Notes: generated from the sequence alone by a model not told the origin. A DNA stretch of 64,000 nucleotides from Streptomyces fuscichromogenes (GCF_014645815.1 NZ_BMML01000016.1:1-64000), one strand, 5' to 3'; numbered from the stretch's first letter, positions 1 through 8,803 are shown. Program-made: numbers and translations.

Positions 1-56
1 CCCGACCCTGCTCCCCCGTCAGACCTCGGAACCGAGAAAACTCACGGCCCTGTAGC

Positions 57-110
57 GCGCCCCAAAGGGGCGCGGGGAACTGCGCGACCAGCCACGAACC
101 ACCCGCAGCC
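57..110. repeat. Streptomycete intergenic hairpin repeat
   Basis: A perfect hairpin with 7-bp arms (GCGCCCC, loop AAA, GGGGCGC, 57-73) runs directly into GGGGAACTGCGCGACCAGCC and a following CACGAACC stretch. I recognise this combination as a very common intergenic element of Streptomyces genomes, where it follows genes and often acts as a terminator. Here it lies just beyond the 3' end of the minus-strand phospholipase gene and could terminate its transcript. The other bases of 1-147 show no gene. Confidence 0.75.
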
Positions 111-147
111 GCCACACAACGGTCCCCCACGCCCCTTGGGCGCACTC

Positions 148-2196
148 TCACACCGTGATGATCGCCGGGTCGCTCACCCCGGGCTCCCCGTTCTCCACGT
201 GCCCGGCGAACCGCCGCACAAAGCTCGCGTCGGCCGCCGACGTCACCGTCAGGTCGTACCACCGCTCGCTGTGGTTGAGATGCACGATGTGCGTCACGAC
301 GGCCCCGGCCCGCACCGTGAACGTCCGCCCCCGGCCCCCGTACCCGTCGGCCACCGCCAGCTTCACCGTCCCGCTGCCCTTGTTGGTGAACGTCAGCTCG
401 ATGTCGTCACCGTGCGGCCGGGCCGTGACCTCGGGCCCGGCCACCTTGCCGGGGCCCTGGAAGGTGCGCAGGAAGCCGTTCGGGCCGTGCACGGTCAGGT
501 CGTACGAGCCGCCCGAGTACGCCGGGTTCCAGGTGTCGGAGACGGACTTGCCGGCCTCGGTGGTGTAGCTCCAGGGGCCGTCGGCGCGGTTGTTCGAGGT
601 GACCAGGAAGGCGGCACCCGCGTGCGCGCCCGACGCGAAGGTGAGCGTGAACCTGCCGGCCGCCGCGTCCAGCGCGCCGTCCACCAGCGGGGCGTACCTG
701 AGCGGCCGGGTGGGCCGGGAGCCGCGCTCCTGCCGGGGCAGCGCCGGGTTCGCGGGCGGGGTGGGCACGTAGTCGGGGTGGCGGTTCTTGTCGGGCGGCT
801 GGTAGCCGTCCGTGGTCGGCAGCGCCACGGGCCTGGTGTCCTTGCGGGAGAAGTCGAACGCGGCGGTCAGGTCGCCGCTGACCGCGCGCCGCCAGGGCGA
901 GATGTTCGGCTCGTGGACGCCGAAGCGGGCCTCCATGAACCGGATGATCGAGGTGTGGTCGAGCGTCTCGGAGCAGACGTAACCGCCCTTGCTCCACGGG
1001 GAGACGACCAGCATCGGGACGCGCTGCCCGAGGCCGTAGGCGCCGGCGGGGTGGCTCGCGTTGCCCGCGAAGAGGTCCAGGGCCGGGTCGACCGTGGATT
1101 TGCCCTGCGCGGCGGAGGACGGCGGGAACGGCGGGATCAGGTGGTCGAAGAAGCCGTCGTTCTCGTCGTACGTGATGAACACGGCCGTCTTCGCCCACAC
1201 CTCGGGGTCGGACGTGAGCGCGTCGAGGACCTGGGAGACGTACCAGGCGCCGTAGTTCGCGGGCCAGTTGGGGTGCTCGGTGAAGGCCTCGGGGGCGACG
1301 ACCCAGGAGATCTGCGGCAGCTTGCCGCCCTTGACGTCGGCCTTGAGCCGGTCGAAGAAGCCCTCGCCCTTGCTGGCGTCGGTGCCGGTGCGGGCCTTGT
1401 CGTACAGCGGGTCGCCGGGCTGGGCGTTCTGGTACTGCTTGAAGTAGAGCAGCGAGTTGTCGCCGTAGTTGCCGCGGTAGGCGTCCTGGATCCAGCCCCA
1501 GCCGCCGGCCGCGTCCAGGCCGTCGCCGACGTCCTGGTAGATCTTCCAGGAGACGCCCGCCTTCTCCAGGCGCTCCGGGTAGGTCGTCCAGCTGTAGCCG
1601 GCCTCGTCGTTGCCGAGGACCGGGCCGCCGCCCTGGCCGTCGTTGCCCGTGTAACCCGTCCACATGTAGTAGCGGTTCGGGTCCGTCGAGCCCATGAACG
1701 AGCAGTGGTAGGCGTCGCAGATGGTGAAGGCGTCGGCCAGCGCGTAGTGGAACGGTATGTCGTCCCGGTTCAGGTACGCCATGGTCGTACTGCCCTTGGC
1801 CGGCACCCACTTGTCGTACTTGCCGGCGTCGACGGCGCTGTGCGTGTCGTTCCAGCCGTGCGGCAGGTCCTGGAGGAAGGCGAGGCCCAGGTCGTCGGCG
1901 TCCGGGTGGAAGGGCAGGATGTCCTTCGTGCCGTCCGACTGGCGCCACACGGACTTGTCGTTCTGGGTGACCGGACGCGGGTCGCCGAAGCCGCGAACGC
2001 CTCTGAGGGTGCCGAAGTAGTGATCGAACGAACGGTTCTCCTGCATCAGGACGACAATGTGCTCGACGTCCTCGATCGACCCGGTGCGGTGGTTCGCGGG
2101 CAGCGCGGCGGCACGCTGGACGCTGCTGGACAGCGCGGTGAACGCCGTGGTGGCGCCCGCGAGTTGGAGGAATCGGCGCCGGTTTACTTCGGACAT
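148..2196 (-). CDS. Tat-exported phospholipase C (phosphoesterase family)
   Basis: 682-aa secreted phosphoesterase of the bacterial non-haemolytic/phosphocholine-type phospholipase C family, which hydrolyses phospholipid head groups outside the cell. The N terminus has a Tat signal (NRRRFLQ at residues 5-11, then a hydrophobic stretch ending near AAALPA). The family signature ENRSFDHYFG is at about 53-62, and later blocks include a D-P-N-R-Y segment and ITYDENDGFFDH with metal-binding Asp/His. The C-terminal ~200 residues look like the two beta-rich domains found in this family. The ATG at 2196 follows GAGAGG at a good distance; in-frame starts upstream lack a signal sequence. No operon partner is evident; the streptomycete hairpin repeat lies downstream. 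Confidence 0.9.
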   Translation of the reverse strand: MSEVNRRRFLQLAGATTAFTALSSSVQRAAALPANHRTGSIEDVEHIVVLMQENRSFDHYFGTLRGVRGFGDPRPVTQNDKSVWRQSDGTKDILPFHPDADDLGLAFLQDLPHGWNDTHSAVDAGKYDKWVPAKGSTTMAYLNRDDIPFHYALADAFTICDAYHCSFMGSTDPNRYYMWTGYTGNDGQGGGPVLGNDEAGYSWTTYPERLEKAGVSWKIYQDVGDGLDAAGGWGWIQDAYRGNYGDNSLLYFKQYQNAQPGDPLYDKARTGTDASKGEGFFDRLKADVKGGKLPQISWVVAPEAFTEHPNWPANYGAWYVSQVLDALTSDPEVWAKTAVFITYDENDGFFDHLIPPFPPSSAAQGKSTVDPALDLFAGNASHPAGAYGLGQRVPMLVVSPWSKGGYVCSETLDHTSIIRFMEARFGVHEPNISPWRRAVSGDLTAAFDFSRKDTRPVALPTTDGYQPPDKNRHPDYVPTPPANPALPRQERGSRPTRPLRYAPLVDGALDAAAGRFTLTFASGAHAGAAFLVTSNNRADGPWSYTTEAGKSVSDTWNPAYSGGSYDLTVHGPNGFLRTFQGPGKVAGPEVTARPHGDDIELTFTNKGSGTVKLAVADGYGGRGRTFTVRAGAVVTHIVHLNHSERWYDLTVTSAADASFVRRFAGHVENGEPGVSDPAIITV

Positions 2197-2355
2197 GGGT
2201 GAGCGACCTCTCATCCTGACGCACGGGCTGGCCGGAACAGGGCGGATTGTGCGCGGGTGCGAGTGTTCCAAGGGCATCGAACGTCAGGGAAGGGTCCGGT
2301 GGCGCGGATGTGAATCTCGGCGGTACGTGAGGTAGGTGGTCGGCAAGGAGACGGA

Positions 2356-2390
2356 GCCGGCCGCGGCGGGGCACGGTGACCGCGGCCGGC
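2356..2390 (-). terminator. Hairpin terminator of the 2399-2854 gene
   Basis: Perfect 11-bp inverted repeat GCCGGCCGCGG (2356-2366) and CCGCGGCCGGC (2380-2390) with a 13-nt loop, beginning 9 bp past the minus-strand stop codon at 2399. There is no T-tract, which is normal for Streptomyces terminators. Confidence 0.6.
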
Positions 2391-2398
2391 CCGGCGCG

Positions 2399-2854
2399 TC
2401 AGCTGATGAAGGAGCCCGCGGCGCAGGCGCTCGCCGTCACCCACTGGTGGGACAGGATGTTGTCGTTCATGTTGTTGCCGTCGGTGAAGTGGTCGCGGGT
2501 GAGGTCGTCCACGTAGAGCTCGCCCGGCTTCAGGCAGCCGTAGCCGCCCGAGTAGTTGGCGAAGTAGTAGAAGGCGACGACGTCCTTGCCGCCTACGTAG
2601 CCGCTGTTCATCACGGAGGAGGCGACGTTGCCGACGCCCTGGAAACCGCCGGAGCCGTCCGCCCAGTTGGCGTCGTTGCCCGCGGTGACGCCGAGCAGGC
2701 CGCCCGCGCAGTCCCAGTCCTTCCAGGCCCGCACGTTGCCGTCGCGGCCCGGCCACTGCGCGTTGCAGCCGGCGGAGGCCTGGGCGTTCACCGGCAGGGC
2801 GAAACCGACGGCCGCGAGGGCCAGTGTGGTGAGGGCGAGGGTCATTTTGCGCAT
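2399..2854 (-). CDS. Small secreted protein, peptidase inhibitor I36/crystallin-like
   Basis: 151-aa exported protein with a classic Sec signal (MRKMTLALTTLALAAVGFAL, cleavage near VNAQASA). The mature part is about 120 residues and rich in Gly, Asn, Trp and Tyr. It has four cysteines (GCNAQW, WDCAGG, YGCLKP, SACAAG) and blocks such as VVAFYYFANYSGGYGCL. This resembles the small streptomycete secreted proteins of the peptidase-inhibitor I36 / beta-gamma-crystallin-like group, but the match is by pattern only. The two Cys pairs probably form disulfides outside the cell. It is transcribed alone and is followed by a strong hairpin. The exact function is unknown. Confidence 0.55.
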   Translation of the reverse strand: MRKMTLALTTLALAAVGFALPVNAQASAGCNAQWPGRDGNVRAWKDWDCAGGLLGVTAGNDANWADGSGGFQGVGNVASSVMNSGYVGGKDVVAFYYFANYSGGYGCLKPGELYVDDLTRDHFTDGNNMNDNILSHQWVTASACAAGSFIS

Positions 2855-2941
2855 GATGAATCCCGTTCTGCCTCGTCGGAGGCGGTCGGTGTGGGAGAGG
2901 GCCGCGGCGGGCGCCGCGGAGTCATGGGGCAGCGGCAGGTG

Positions 2942-3877
2942 TCAGGTGCGGGCGGGCACGAGCCGTTCGGCGCGCTCCAGCGCCTTCAGGCGCACCTGCC
3001 GGTAGGCGTCCAGCCGGGCGCCGTACTCGCCGTCCAGCCGGGCCAGATAGTGGGCCTCGCGGTTCCGGCCCACGGACTTGAGGGAGACCTCGCGGGCGCA
3101 GGTGGCGTCGGCGACCGCGATCCGGGTCTCGGCGGCGAAGCTCCTGGCCTCCTCGGCCCGGGTCTGGACCGCGGGGTGCTCCCGGGTGGCCTGCCGGGCC
3201 GCGTCCGGGTCCGGATAGGGATGGCCGGCCCGCTTCATGCAGGCGGACCACGCGTGCACGGCGGCGGTGAACCGCTGGTCGTGCAGGAGTCTGCCGACGT
3301 AGAGCGGGCGCAGGTTGCTCGCCGTGGTGTCGAGCCGGAACCAGGTCTGCGGATCGCCGTACAGCTGTCGCTCCGCCTCGCCGTCACAGCCGCCGGTCTG
3401 CTTGCTGACCTTGCCCCCGCCCGGCAGGTCGGTGCGCAGCAGCAGGGCCCGGCGGCCACCGTCGAGCGCGGTGTCGTACGCGGCCTTCCGGGTGGCCGTG
3501 AGGCCCTTGCGGTAGGCGCTGTTGGGGTTGCGCAGCCGGGCGCGGTCCTCCTTCGCCGTGATCCGGCTGCCGTATCCGTAGGTACGGGCCCAGCGCACGT
3601 CGTCCTGGACGTAGCCGAGCGGCCTGCTCTCGGCCAGGCTCAGCGGGCGGTCCGTCCAGTAGCGGAACCCGTGGCGCGCCATGCACCGCGCGACCAGCCG
3701 CTGTTCGGCGTCCGAGACCCGCAGGTCCTGCGCGTAGGTGAGATCGCGGACCCGGTGCCCGGCGGCGGGGGCCGGGCCGTCGCCGGACGTCCGGGAGCAG
3801 CCGGTGAGAACGAGCGCGGCCACTGCGGCGACGGCGCTCAGCCGCGCGACCCCGCGGCGGAAGGCGGTGCGCTTCAT
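2942..3877 (-). CDS. Lipoprotein of unknown function
   Basis: 311-aa predicted lipoprotein. The N terminus has basic residues (MKRTAFRRG), a hydrophobic run (VAAVAALVL) and a lipobox ending TGC, so it should be anchored outside the membrane. The mature part is helical and charged with conserved-looking Cys residues (RCMARHGFRYW, GGCDGEAERQLYG, WSACMKRAGHPYPDP, TCAREVSL), a pattern seen in many uncharacterised streptomycete lipoproteins. The ATG at 3877 has AGGGAG upstream and places the signal correctly; the longer reading starting at 4057 is an implausible Arg/Pro-rich extension. No function can be assigned. Confidence 0.75.
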   Translation of the reverse strand: MKRTAFRRGVARLSAVAAVAALVLTGCSRTSGDGPAPAAGHRVRDLTYAQDLRVSDAEQRLVARCMARHGFRYWTDRPLSLAESRPLGYVQDDVRWARTYGYGSRITAKEDRARLRNPNSAYRKGLTATRKAAYDTALDGGRRALLLRTDLPGGGKVSKQTGGCDGEAERQLYGDPQTWFRLDTTASNLRPLYVGRLLHDQRFTAAVHAWSACMKRAGHPYPDPDAARQATREHPAVQTRAEEARSFAAETRIAVADATCAREVSLKSVGRNREAHYLARLDGEYGARLDAYRQVRLKALERAERLVPART

Positions 3878-3978
3878 CGGACGGCTCCCTGGCGTAGGGC
3901 GAACGGCTCGGTGTTCACGTGCGGTTGACGCCGCCGGCGGGGCGTTCGTATGACATGCGGCCGCGGGGAGTTTCCGCC

Positions 3979-4026
3979 GCCGCGGATGTCGCCGCGGATG
4001 TCGCGGCGGATGTCGCGGCGGATTCG
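3979..4026. repeat. Four tandem 12-nt repeats upstream of the SARP gene
   Basis: Four consecutive 12-mers: GCCGCGGATGTC twice, then GCGGCGGATGTC, then GCGGCGGATTCG. The block lies in the 420-bp divergent space between the lipoprotein (start 3877) and the SARP gene (start 4298). The spacing is close to one helical turn, so it could bind a regulator, or it may be simple slippage DNA. Confidence 0.6.
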
Positions 4027-4184
4027 CGGACGCGGTCATACGAGGGCCGGCCGCCACCCGTCCCCCGCACAGGGACCGCTATGGCAACCCACAGAAACCA
4101 GCCAACTGCGGCCAGGGGCCGAGCGGCTCCCGCAGCGCCACAGGGACCGGTCCCCGTTCGGCGTACCGGGTGTCCCGGCCCTTT

Positions 4185-4202
4185 CGTCCGACCGGTCGGA
4201 CG
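4185..4202. promoter_or_regulatory. 18-bp perfect palindrome, possible operator
   Basis: CGTCCGACCGGTCGGACG is a perfect palindrome lying 95 bp before the SARP start and within the divergent promoter space. A dimeric regulator could bind it; which one is not known. Confidence 0.45.
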
Positions 4203-4297
4203 GAACGGTTCCGGACATGACGGCCCGGTTTTTCGCCTGCCCTGTCGATCGCCGCCGATATCGTTGTCGGCATCCGCGGGGCGGCGATCGGGGACCG

Positions 4298-7200
4298 ATG
4301 TTCGAAGTGCGTCTGCTCGGCCCGGTGGAGGTCTGGGAGGGGGACGGGCGGGCCCCGCTGGGCGGCTCACGGCCGCTGGCCGTCCTCGCCGCCCTCGTCG
4401 TCCACCTGGGCGAGGTGATCTCCACCGAACGCCTGGTCGACTTCGTCTGGGACGAGGAGGCGCCCGCCACCGCGGGCGCCCTGGTCGCCACCCATGTCTC
4501 CGCCGTACGCCGGGCCCTGGCCCGCATCGGCACGGCCGAGGTGATCCGCACCCGGCCCCCGGGCTACGTGGTCGACCTCGCCCCGGCGCAGGTCGACGCC
4601 CGCCGCTTCGAGGAACTCCTCGCGGCCGGGCGGTCCCTGGGGCGCACGGAGGAGGCCGCCGACGCGCTCGCCGAGGCGCTGGGGCAGTGGCGGGGCCGGG
4701 AGGCGTTGGAGGGGCTCGGCCAGTCGTTCGCCCGGATCGAGGCGGCCCGGCTCGCCGAGCTGCGGCTGGTGGCCGAGGAGGAGTCCTACGGGCTGGCCCT
4801 GGAGCTGGACCGCGCGGACGGCACCATCGCGCCGCTGCTCGCCCATGTGGCCGCGCATCCGCTGCGGGAGCGGCCGCGCGGCCAGCTGATGACCGCCCTG
4901 TTCCGCACCGGCCGGATCTCCGACGCGCTGCGCGTCTACCAGGAGGGCCGCGCGGTGCTCCGCGACGAGCTGGGCATCGACCCGGGACCGGAGCTGCGGG
5001 AGGTGCACCGGGCGGTCCTCGCCCAGGACACCGCGGTGCTGGGCACCGGACCGGCCGCCCGGCCGGTGCCGGCGCCCAGGAACAGCCGGCCGGGCCGCCC
5101 CGCGCCCTCCCATCTCCCGCCCGACATCGCCGACTTCGTGGGCCGCGCGGATCAGGTCGAGTGGGCGACCGAGCTGGTGCGGGGCGTCGGCGAGACCGGC
5201 CGGACCGCGCCGCCGATCGCGGTGATCTCCGGGCGCTCCGGCATCGGCAAGACGGCCCTCGCCGTGCACGTCGGCCACCGCACCGCCGACCTGTTCCCGG
5301 ACGGCCGTCTCTTCGTGGATCTGCGGGCCGCCGACACCACCCCGCTGGAACCCGCCGACGCGCTGGCCCGGCTGCTGCGGGCGATGGGCGTCGCCCCGGA
5401 CACGCTGCCCTCCGGCGTCGAGGAGCTGACCGGCCTGTACCGCACGTACATCGGGCACCGGCGGACCCTGATCGTCCTGGACAACGCGGCCGGTGAGGCG
5501 CATCTGCGGCCCCTGCTCCCGCCGGGCCCCGGCTCGGCGGTGCTGATCACCAGCCGTCGCCGGCTGGTGGCGCTGGAGGGCGCCGCCCATCTGGACCTCG
5601 CCGTACCGGACGAGGCCGAGGCCCTCGACCTGCTGCGCCGGGTGGCCGGTGCGGGGCGGACCGGGGCGGAGCCGGAGCGGGCCGCCGAGATCGTCGCCCT
5701 GTGCGGGCGGCTGCCGCTCGCGGTGCGCATCGCCGGCGCCCGTCTGGCGGCCCGTCCGCACTGGGCGCCCGGCCGGCTGGCCGGCCGGCTGCGCGACGAG
5801 CGCCGCCGGCTCAACGAACTCAGCGCCGGCGACCTGGAGTTGCGCACCAGCCTGGAACTCGGCTACGCCGACCTCGACCCGCAGGAACGCCGGGCCCTGC
5901 GCCGCCTCGCCCTGCTGGACCTGCCCGACTTCGCGGCCTGGATCGCCGCTCCGCTGCTCGACATAGGGACGGAGGAGGCCGAGGAGGCCGTCGAGCGGCT
6001 GGTGGACTGCCACTTCATCGACGTGATCGGCGTCGACGGCACCGGCCTCGCCCGCTACCGCATCCCCGACCTCGCCCGCGAACACGCCCGCGAGCGCTGC
6101 CTGTTCGAGGAGAACGCCGAGGACCGGGCGGCGGCGGTGCTGCGGCTGGCCGCGAGCTGGCTGGACCTCGCCCGCAAGGCGGCCGCCCGGGGCCCCGGCG
6201 GTGCGACCCGGCACTTCCCCGAACCGGCCGCCGTCCGCCCGCTCGACCCGGCGACCGAGCAGGAGCTCCTCGCCCGGCCCGCGGCCTGGTTCGCCGCCGA
6301 GCAGGCCGGTCTGCTGGCCGCCGTGACCCACTGCGCCGACCACGGCATGGCACGCACCGCCCGCGATCTCGCCGGGGCGCTGATCGCGAGTTCGGCCGCG
6401 CTGTACAACCAGTTCGACGCCTGGTCCCGCGCGCACACCGCGGCCATGGCGGCGGTGCGGCGCGGCGGAGACCTGGAGGGCGAGGCCTGGCTGCTCGCCG
6501 GACTCGGTCAACTCCGTTATGAACAGGACCGGTTCGAGGACTCGTTCGCCTACTTCTCGGACGCGCTGCGGCTGTTCGGGGAACGGGTGCCGAACGGGGC
6601 GGCCGTGGCCCTCGCCGGGATGGGCACCGCCCGCCGCGAACAGGCCCGCTACACCGAGGCGCTGGAGCTGCTGGAGGCCGCGCTGGAGCGGTACGGCGAC
6701 AGGGGGGACGTGGCGGCCCGCGCGGGGGTGCTGTACGGCATCGGCTATGTGCACCGGGAGCAGGGGCGCGGCCCGGCGGCCCGGGAGGCGCTGTCCGGGG
6801 CCCTCACGCTGTACCGGGCCGCGGCCGACCTGCACGGCGAGGGACTCACCCTGCGCTCGCTGGCCCTGTGCGAGCGGGCCGAGGGACGGTACGCCGAAGC
6901 CGGACGGCAACTCCTCGACGCGTTGCGGGTCTTCACCGGCCTACAGGACACCCTCGGCATCATGTACACCGAACAGGCCCTGGCCAAGGTGGAGTTGCGC
7001 ACCGGCCGGACGGAGGAGGCGGGACGACGGCTGGCGCGCTGCCTGACGGTGGCCCGGGAGCGCCAGGACCGGTTCGGCGAGGCGCTGGTGCTGCGCACGC
7101 TCGGGGAGCTGCGGCTGGCGGCCGGGGACGCCGACGGGGCCCGGGAGCCGCTGGAGCGGGCGGCGGCCCTCTGGACGGAGTTGGGGCTGCCGCTGTGGCG

Positions 7201-7348
7201 GGCCCGTACGGTGCGGGACCTGGCCGCGGTGTGGTCGGCGGCCGGCGAGACCGAACGGGCGCGGGCCGCGCGGGCGGAGGCGCTGGCGGTGTTCCGGTCC
7301 CTGGGCGGACGGGAGGCGTGGGAGCGGGCGGGCGACGAGGTGTCGTAG
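4298..7348 (+). CDS. AfsR/SARP-family transcriptional activator with NB-ARC and TPR domains
   Basis: 1016-aa large SARP. Residues 1-95 form an OmpR-type winged-helix DNA-binding domain (MFEVRLLGPVEVWEGDG, PPGYVVDL). Residues ~98-245 form the bacterial transcriptional activation domain (VDARRFEELLAAG ... ELGIDPGPELREVHRAVL). Residues ~275-640 form a STAND/NB-ARC ATPase with Walker A GRSGIGKT at 312-319 and Walker B-like LIVLDNA. From ~690 to the end are TPR-type helical repeats. The architecture matches AfsR, a regulator that activates secondary metabolism or wall stress genes by binding 11-bp-spaced direct repeats. The ATG at 4298 begins exactly at the family N terminus; in-frame codons upstream give repeat-encoded low-complexity residues. 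The next gene carries a matching operator (7413-7441). Confidence 0.92.
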   Translation: MFEVRLLGPVEVWEGDGRAPLGGSRPLAVLAALVVHLGEVISTERLVDFVWDEEAPATAGALVATHVSAVRRALARIGTAEVIRTRPPGYVVDLAPAQVDARRFEELLAAGRSLGRTEEAADALAEALGQWRGREALEGLGQSFARIEAARLAELRLVAEEESYGLALELDRADGTIAPLLAHVAAHPLRERPRGQLMTALFRTGRISDALRVYQEGRAVLRDELGIDPGPELREVHRAVLAQDTAVLGTGPAARPVPAPRNSRPGRPAPSHLPPDIADFVGRADQVEWATELVRGVGETGRTAPPIAVISGRSGIGKTALAVHVGHRTADLFPDGRLFVDLRAADTTPLEPADALARLLRAMGVAPDTLPSGVEELTGLYRTYIGHRRTLIVLDNAAGEAHLRPLLPPGPGSAVLITSRRRLVALEGAAHLDLAVPDEAEALDLLRRVAGAGRTGAEPERAAEIVALCGRLPLAVRIAGARLAARPHWAPGRLAGRLRDERRRLNELSAGDLELRTSLELGYADLDPQERRALRRLALLDLPDFAAWIAAPLLDIGTEEAEEAVERLVDCHFIDVIGVDGTGLARYRIPDLAREHARERCLFEENAEDRAAAVLRLAASWLDLARKAAARGPGGATRHFPEPAAVRPLDPATEQELLARPAAWFAAEQAGLLAAVTHCADHGMARTARDLAGALIASSAALYNQFDAWSRAHTAAMAAVRRGGDLEGEAWLLAGLGQLRYEQDRFEDSFAYFSDALRLFGERVPNGAAVALAGMGTARREQARYTEALELLEAALERYGDRGDVAARAGVLYGIGYVHREQGRGPAAREALSGALTLYRAAADLHGEGLTLRSLALCERAEGRYAEAGRQLLDALRVFTGLQDTLGIMYTEQALAKVELRTGRTEEAGRRLARCLTVARERQDRFGEALVLRTLGELRLAAGDADGAREPLERAAALWTELGLPLWRARTVRDLAAVWSAAGETERARAARAEALAVFRSLGGREAWERAGDEVS

Positions 7349-7412
7349 CCACGTCCCGGGCGGGCCGGCGGGCGGAGCCGGACGGCGGCTGCAGAAGGCC
7401 TGGTGACGCGCT

Positions 7413-7441
7413 TGCAGGGAAGCTGCAGGGCAATTGCAGGG
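7413..7441 (+). promoter_or_regulatory. Three 11-bp-spaced TGCAGGG repeats (SARP-type operator) and promoter
   Basis: TGCAGGG occurs at 7413-7419, 7424-7430 and 7435-7441, exactly 11 bp apart, with a partial copy TGCAGAA at 7390. Direct heptamers at 11-bp spacing are the established binding format for SARP regulators. Eight bases after the last heptamer is CACGCT (7450-7455), a possible -10 element, which would place the transcript start on or near the GTG at 7463. The SARP gene is immediately upstream, so it is the obvious candidate ligand (inference). Confidence 0.65.
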
Positions 7442-7462
7442 GAGCCGGGCACGCTGTTCCGC

Positions 7463-8128
7463 GTGACGGACATCATCACGCTCTCCGACCCCCGGGTCGC
7501 CGAGGTCGCCGAGCAGGAGTGCGGCGAACCGCTGGTCGACCTGCGGGAGACGCCCGGCCTGCGGATCGACCTCCGCCAGGCCGACGCCGACGGCAGCTTC
7601 GCGCACCTGCGCCTCGGGGCGCTGCGCCGGCTGCTCCAGGCGCAGTCGCTGCTGCCCGCCGGGGTCCGGTTCCTGGTGGTCGAGGGGTATCGGCCGCCCG
7701 GCCTGCAGCGCCGGTACTTCGAGCAGTACGCGGCGACCCTGCGCGCGGCCCACCCCGACGCCGGTCCGGACCGGATCCGCGAGCTGGCCAGCGCCTACAT
7801 CTCCCCGCCGGAGGTGGCTCCGCACGTGAGCGGCGGGGCGGTGGACCTGACCCTGTGCACCGCCGACGGCACCGAGCTGCCGCTGGGCACGGAGGTCAAC
7901 GCCACCCCGGAGGAGAGCGCGGGCGCCTGTCGTACCGGGGCACCGGGCATCGGCGCCGAGGCGCGTGCCCACCGGGCGTCGATGAGCCGGGCGCTGACCA
8001 CGGCCGGCTTCGTCAACTACCCCACGGAGTGGTGGCACTGGTCCTACGGCGACCGGTACTGGGCCCTGCTGAGCCGGGCACCGGCCGCCCGCTACGGGCC
8101 CGCCCCGGCTCCGGTCCGACCCGCCTGA
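7463..8128 (+). CDS. vanX: VanX-type D-alanyl-D-alanine dipeptidase
   Basis: 221-aa zinc dipeptidase that cleaves D-Ala-D-Ala, affecting peptidoglycan precursor pools and glycopeptide response. The family motifs are intact. EGYRP contains the transition-state Arg. His121 and Asp128 lie in HVSGGAVDLT, and Glu189 and His192 in EWWHW; the spacings (7 and 3 residues) equal those of the zinc ligands and catalytic base of VanX. There is no signal peptide, so it acts in the cytoplasm. I prefer the GTG at 7463 because the repeat-promoter ends just before it, implying a leaderless transcript. A GTG at 7403 in frame is the alternative but would put the operator inside the gene. No vanH/vanA neighbours are present. 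Confidence 0.88.
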   Translation: MTDIITLSDPRVAEVAEQECGEPLVDLRETPGLRIDLRQADADGSFAHLRLGALRRLLQAQSLLPAGVRFLVVEGYRPPGLQRRYFEQYAATLRAAHPDAGPDRIRELASAYISPPEVAPHVSGGAVDLTLCTADGTELPLGTEVNATPEESAGACRTGAPGIGAEARAHRASMSRALTTAGFVNYPTEWWHWSYGDRYWALLSRAPAARYGPAPAPVRPA

Positions 8129-8173
8129 CCGAGCGGACCGGACACCTTCCACGCACGACCCGACGCCCGACGA

Positions 8174-8233
<60 letters not shown>

Positions 8234-8251
8234 GACCAACGGGGGACGACC

Positions 8252-8800
8252 ATGGACAGTCACGGCGGCATGTGTACGCGGGACCCGCGCGACGCCGCGG
8301 ACGACGGCTTCGGGCACCTGAGCCCGGGAGAGTTCGACGCCTCCTTCACCGCGGACATGCCGAGACTGCGCAGGCGGCTGCTCGCGCTGACCGGCAATCC
8401 GCACGACGCCGACGACCTCCTCCAGGAGACGTATCTGCGGCTCTCCCGGCGGGCCCGGGCCCGGACCCTGACGCCCCAGCAGCATCCGTACGCCTACACC
8501 TGCACGGTGGCGCTGAACCTGCTGCGCGACTCCTGGCTGCACCCCTCCCGCCGGGAGCACACCACCGACCGGCTGCCCGAGGCCGGCTGGGACGGCGGCC
8601 TCGGCAGCTACGAGGCCTCGGCCACCACGCTCGCGCTGCTGAGCGTGCTCTCGCCGAAGGAGGCGGCCGCGGTGATCCTCGTCGACCTGGAGGGGCTCAC
8701 CCATGACACGGCGGGGGAACGGCTCGGCGCCCACCGCGGCACCGTCCAGCGCAACCGGATGCGGGCGCTGGCCAAGATGCGCGCGGCGCTGACCCGTTGA
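8252..8800 (+). CDS. ECF-type RNA polymerase sigma factor
   Basis: 182-aa group-4 sigma-70 factor. Region 2 covers about residues 30-95 (FDASFTADMPRLRRRLLALTG, DADDLLQETYLRLSRRA, HPYAYTCTVALNLLRDSW). Region 4 covers about 125-180 (LLSVLSPKEAAAVILVDLEG, LTHDTAGERLGAHRGTVQRN, MRALAKMRAAL). It directs RNA polymerase to a small regulon, probably a cell-envelope stress set given the neighbours. The ATG follows GGGGGAC. No anti-sigma gene is adjacent. The next gene in the same direction encodes an exported NlpC/P60 hydrolase, separated by a 12-bp-arm hairpin, so read-through may be limited. Confidence 0.9.
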   Translation: MDSHGGMCTRDPRDAADDGFGHLSPGEFDASFTADMPRLRRRLLALTGNPHDADDLLQETYLRLSRRARARTLTPQQHPYAYTCTVALNLLRDSWLHPSRREHTTDRLPEAGWDGGLGSYEASATTLALLSVLSPKEAAAVILVDLEGLTHDTAGERLGAHRGTVQRNRMRALAKMRAALTR

Positions 8801-8803
8801 GCT

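Noticed and set aside
136..2202. Long plus-strand frame opposite the phospholipase gene
   Set aside because: The minus-strand protein has a Tat signal and catalytic motifs; the plus-strand reading is Arg/Val/Gly-rich without any domain, a usual shadow in high-GC DNA.
4367..6910. 847-codon minus-strand frame across the SARP gene
   Set aside because: It is antisense to a full SARP/NB-ARC/TPR protein and has low-complexity composition.
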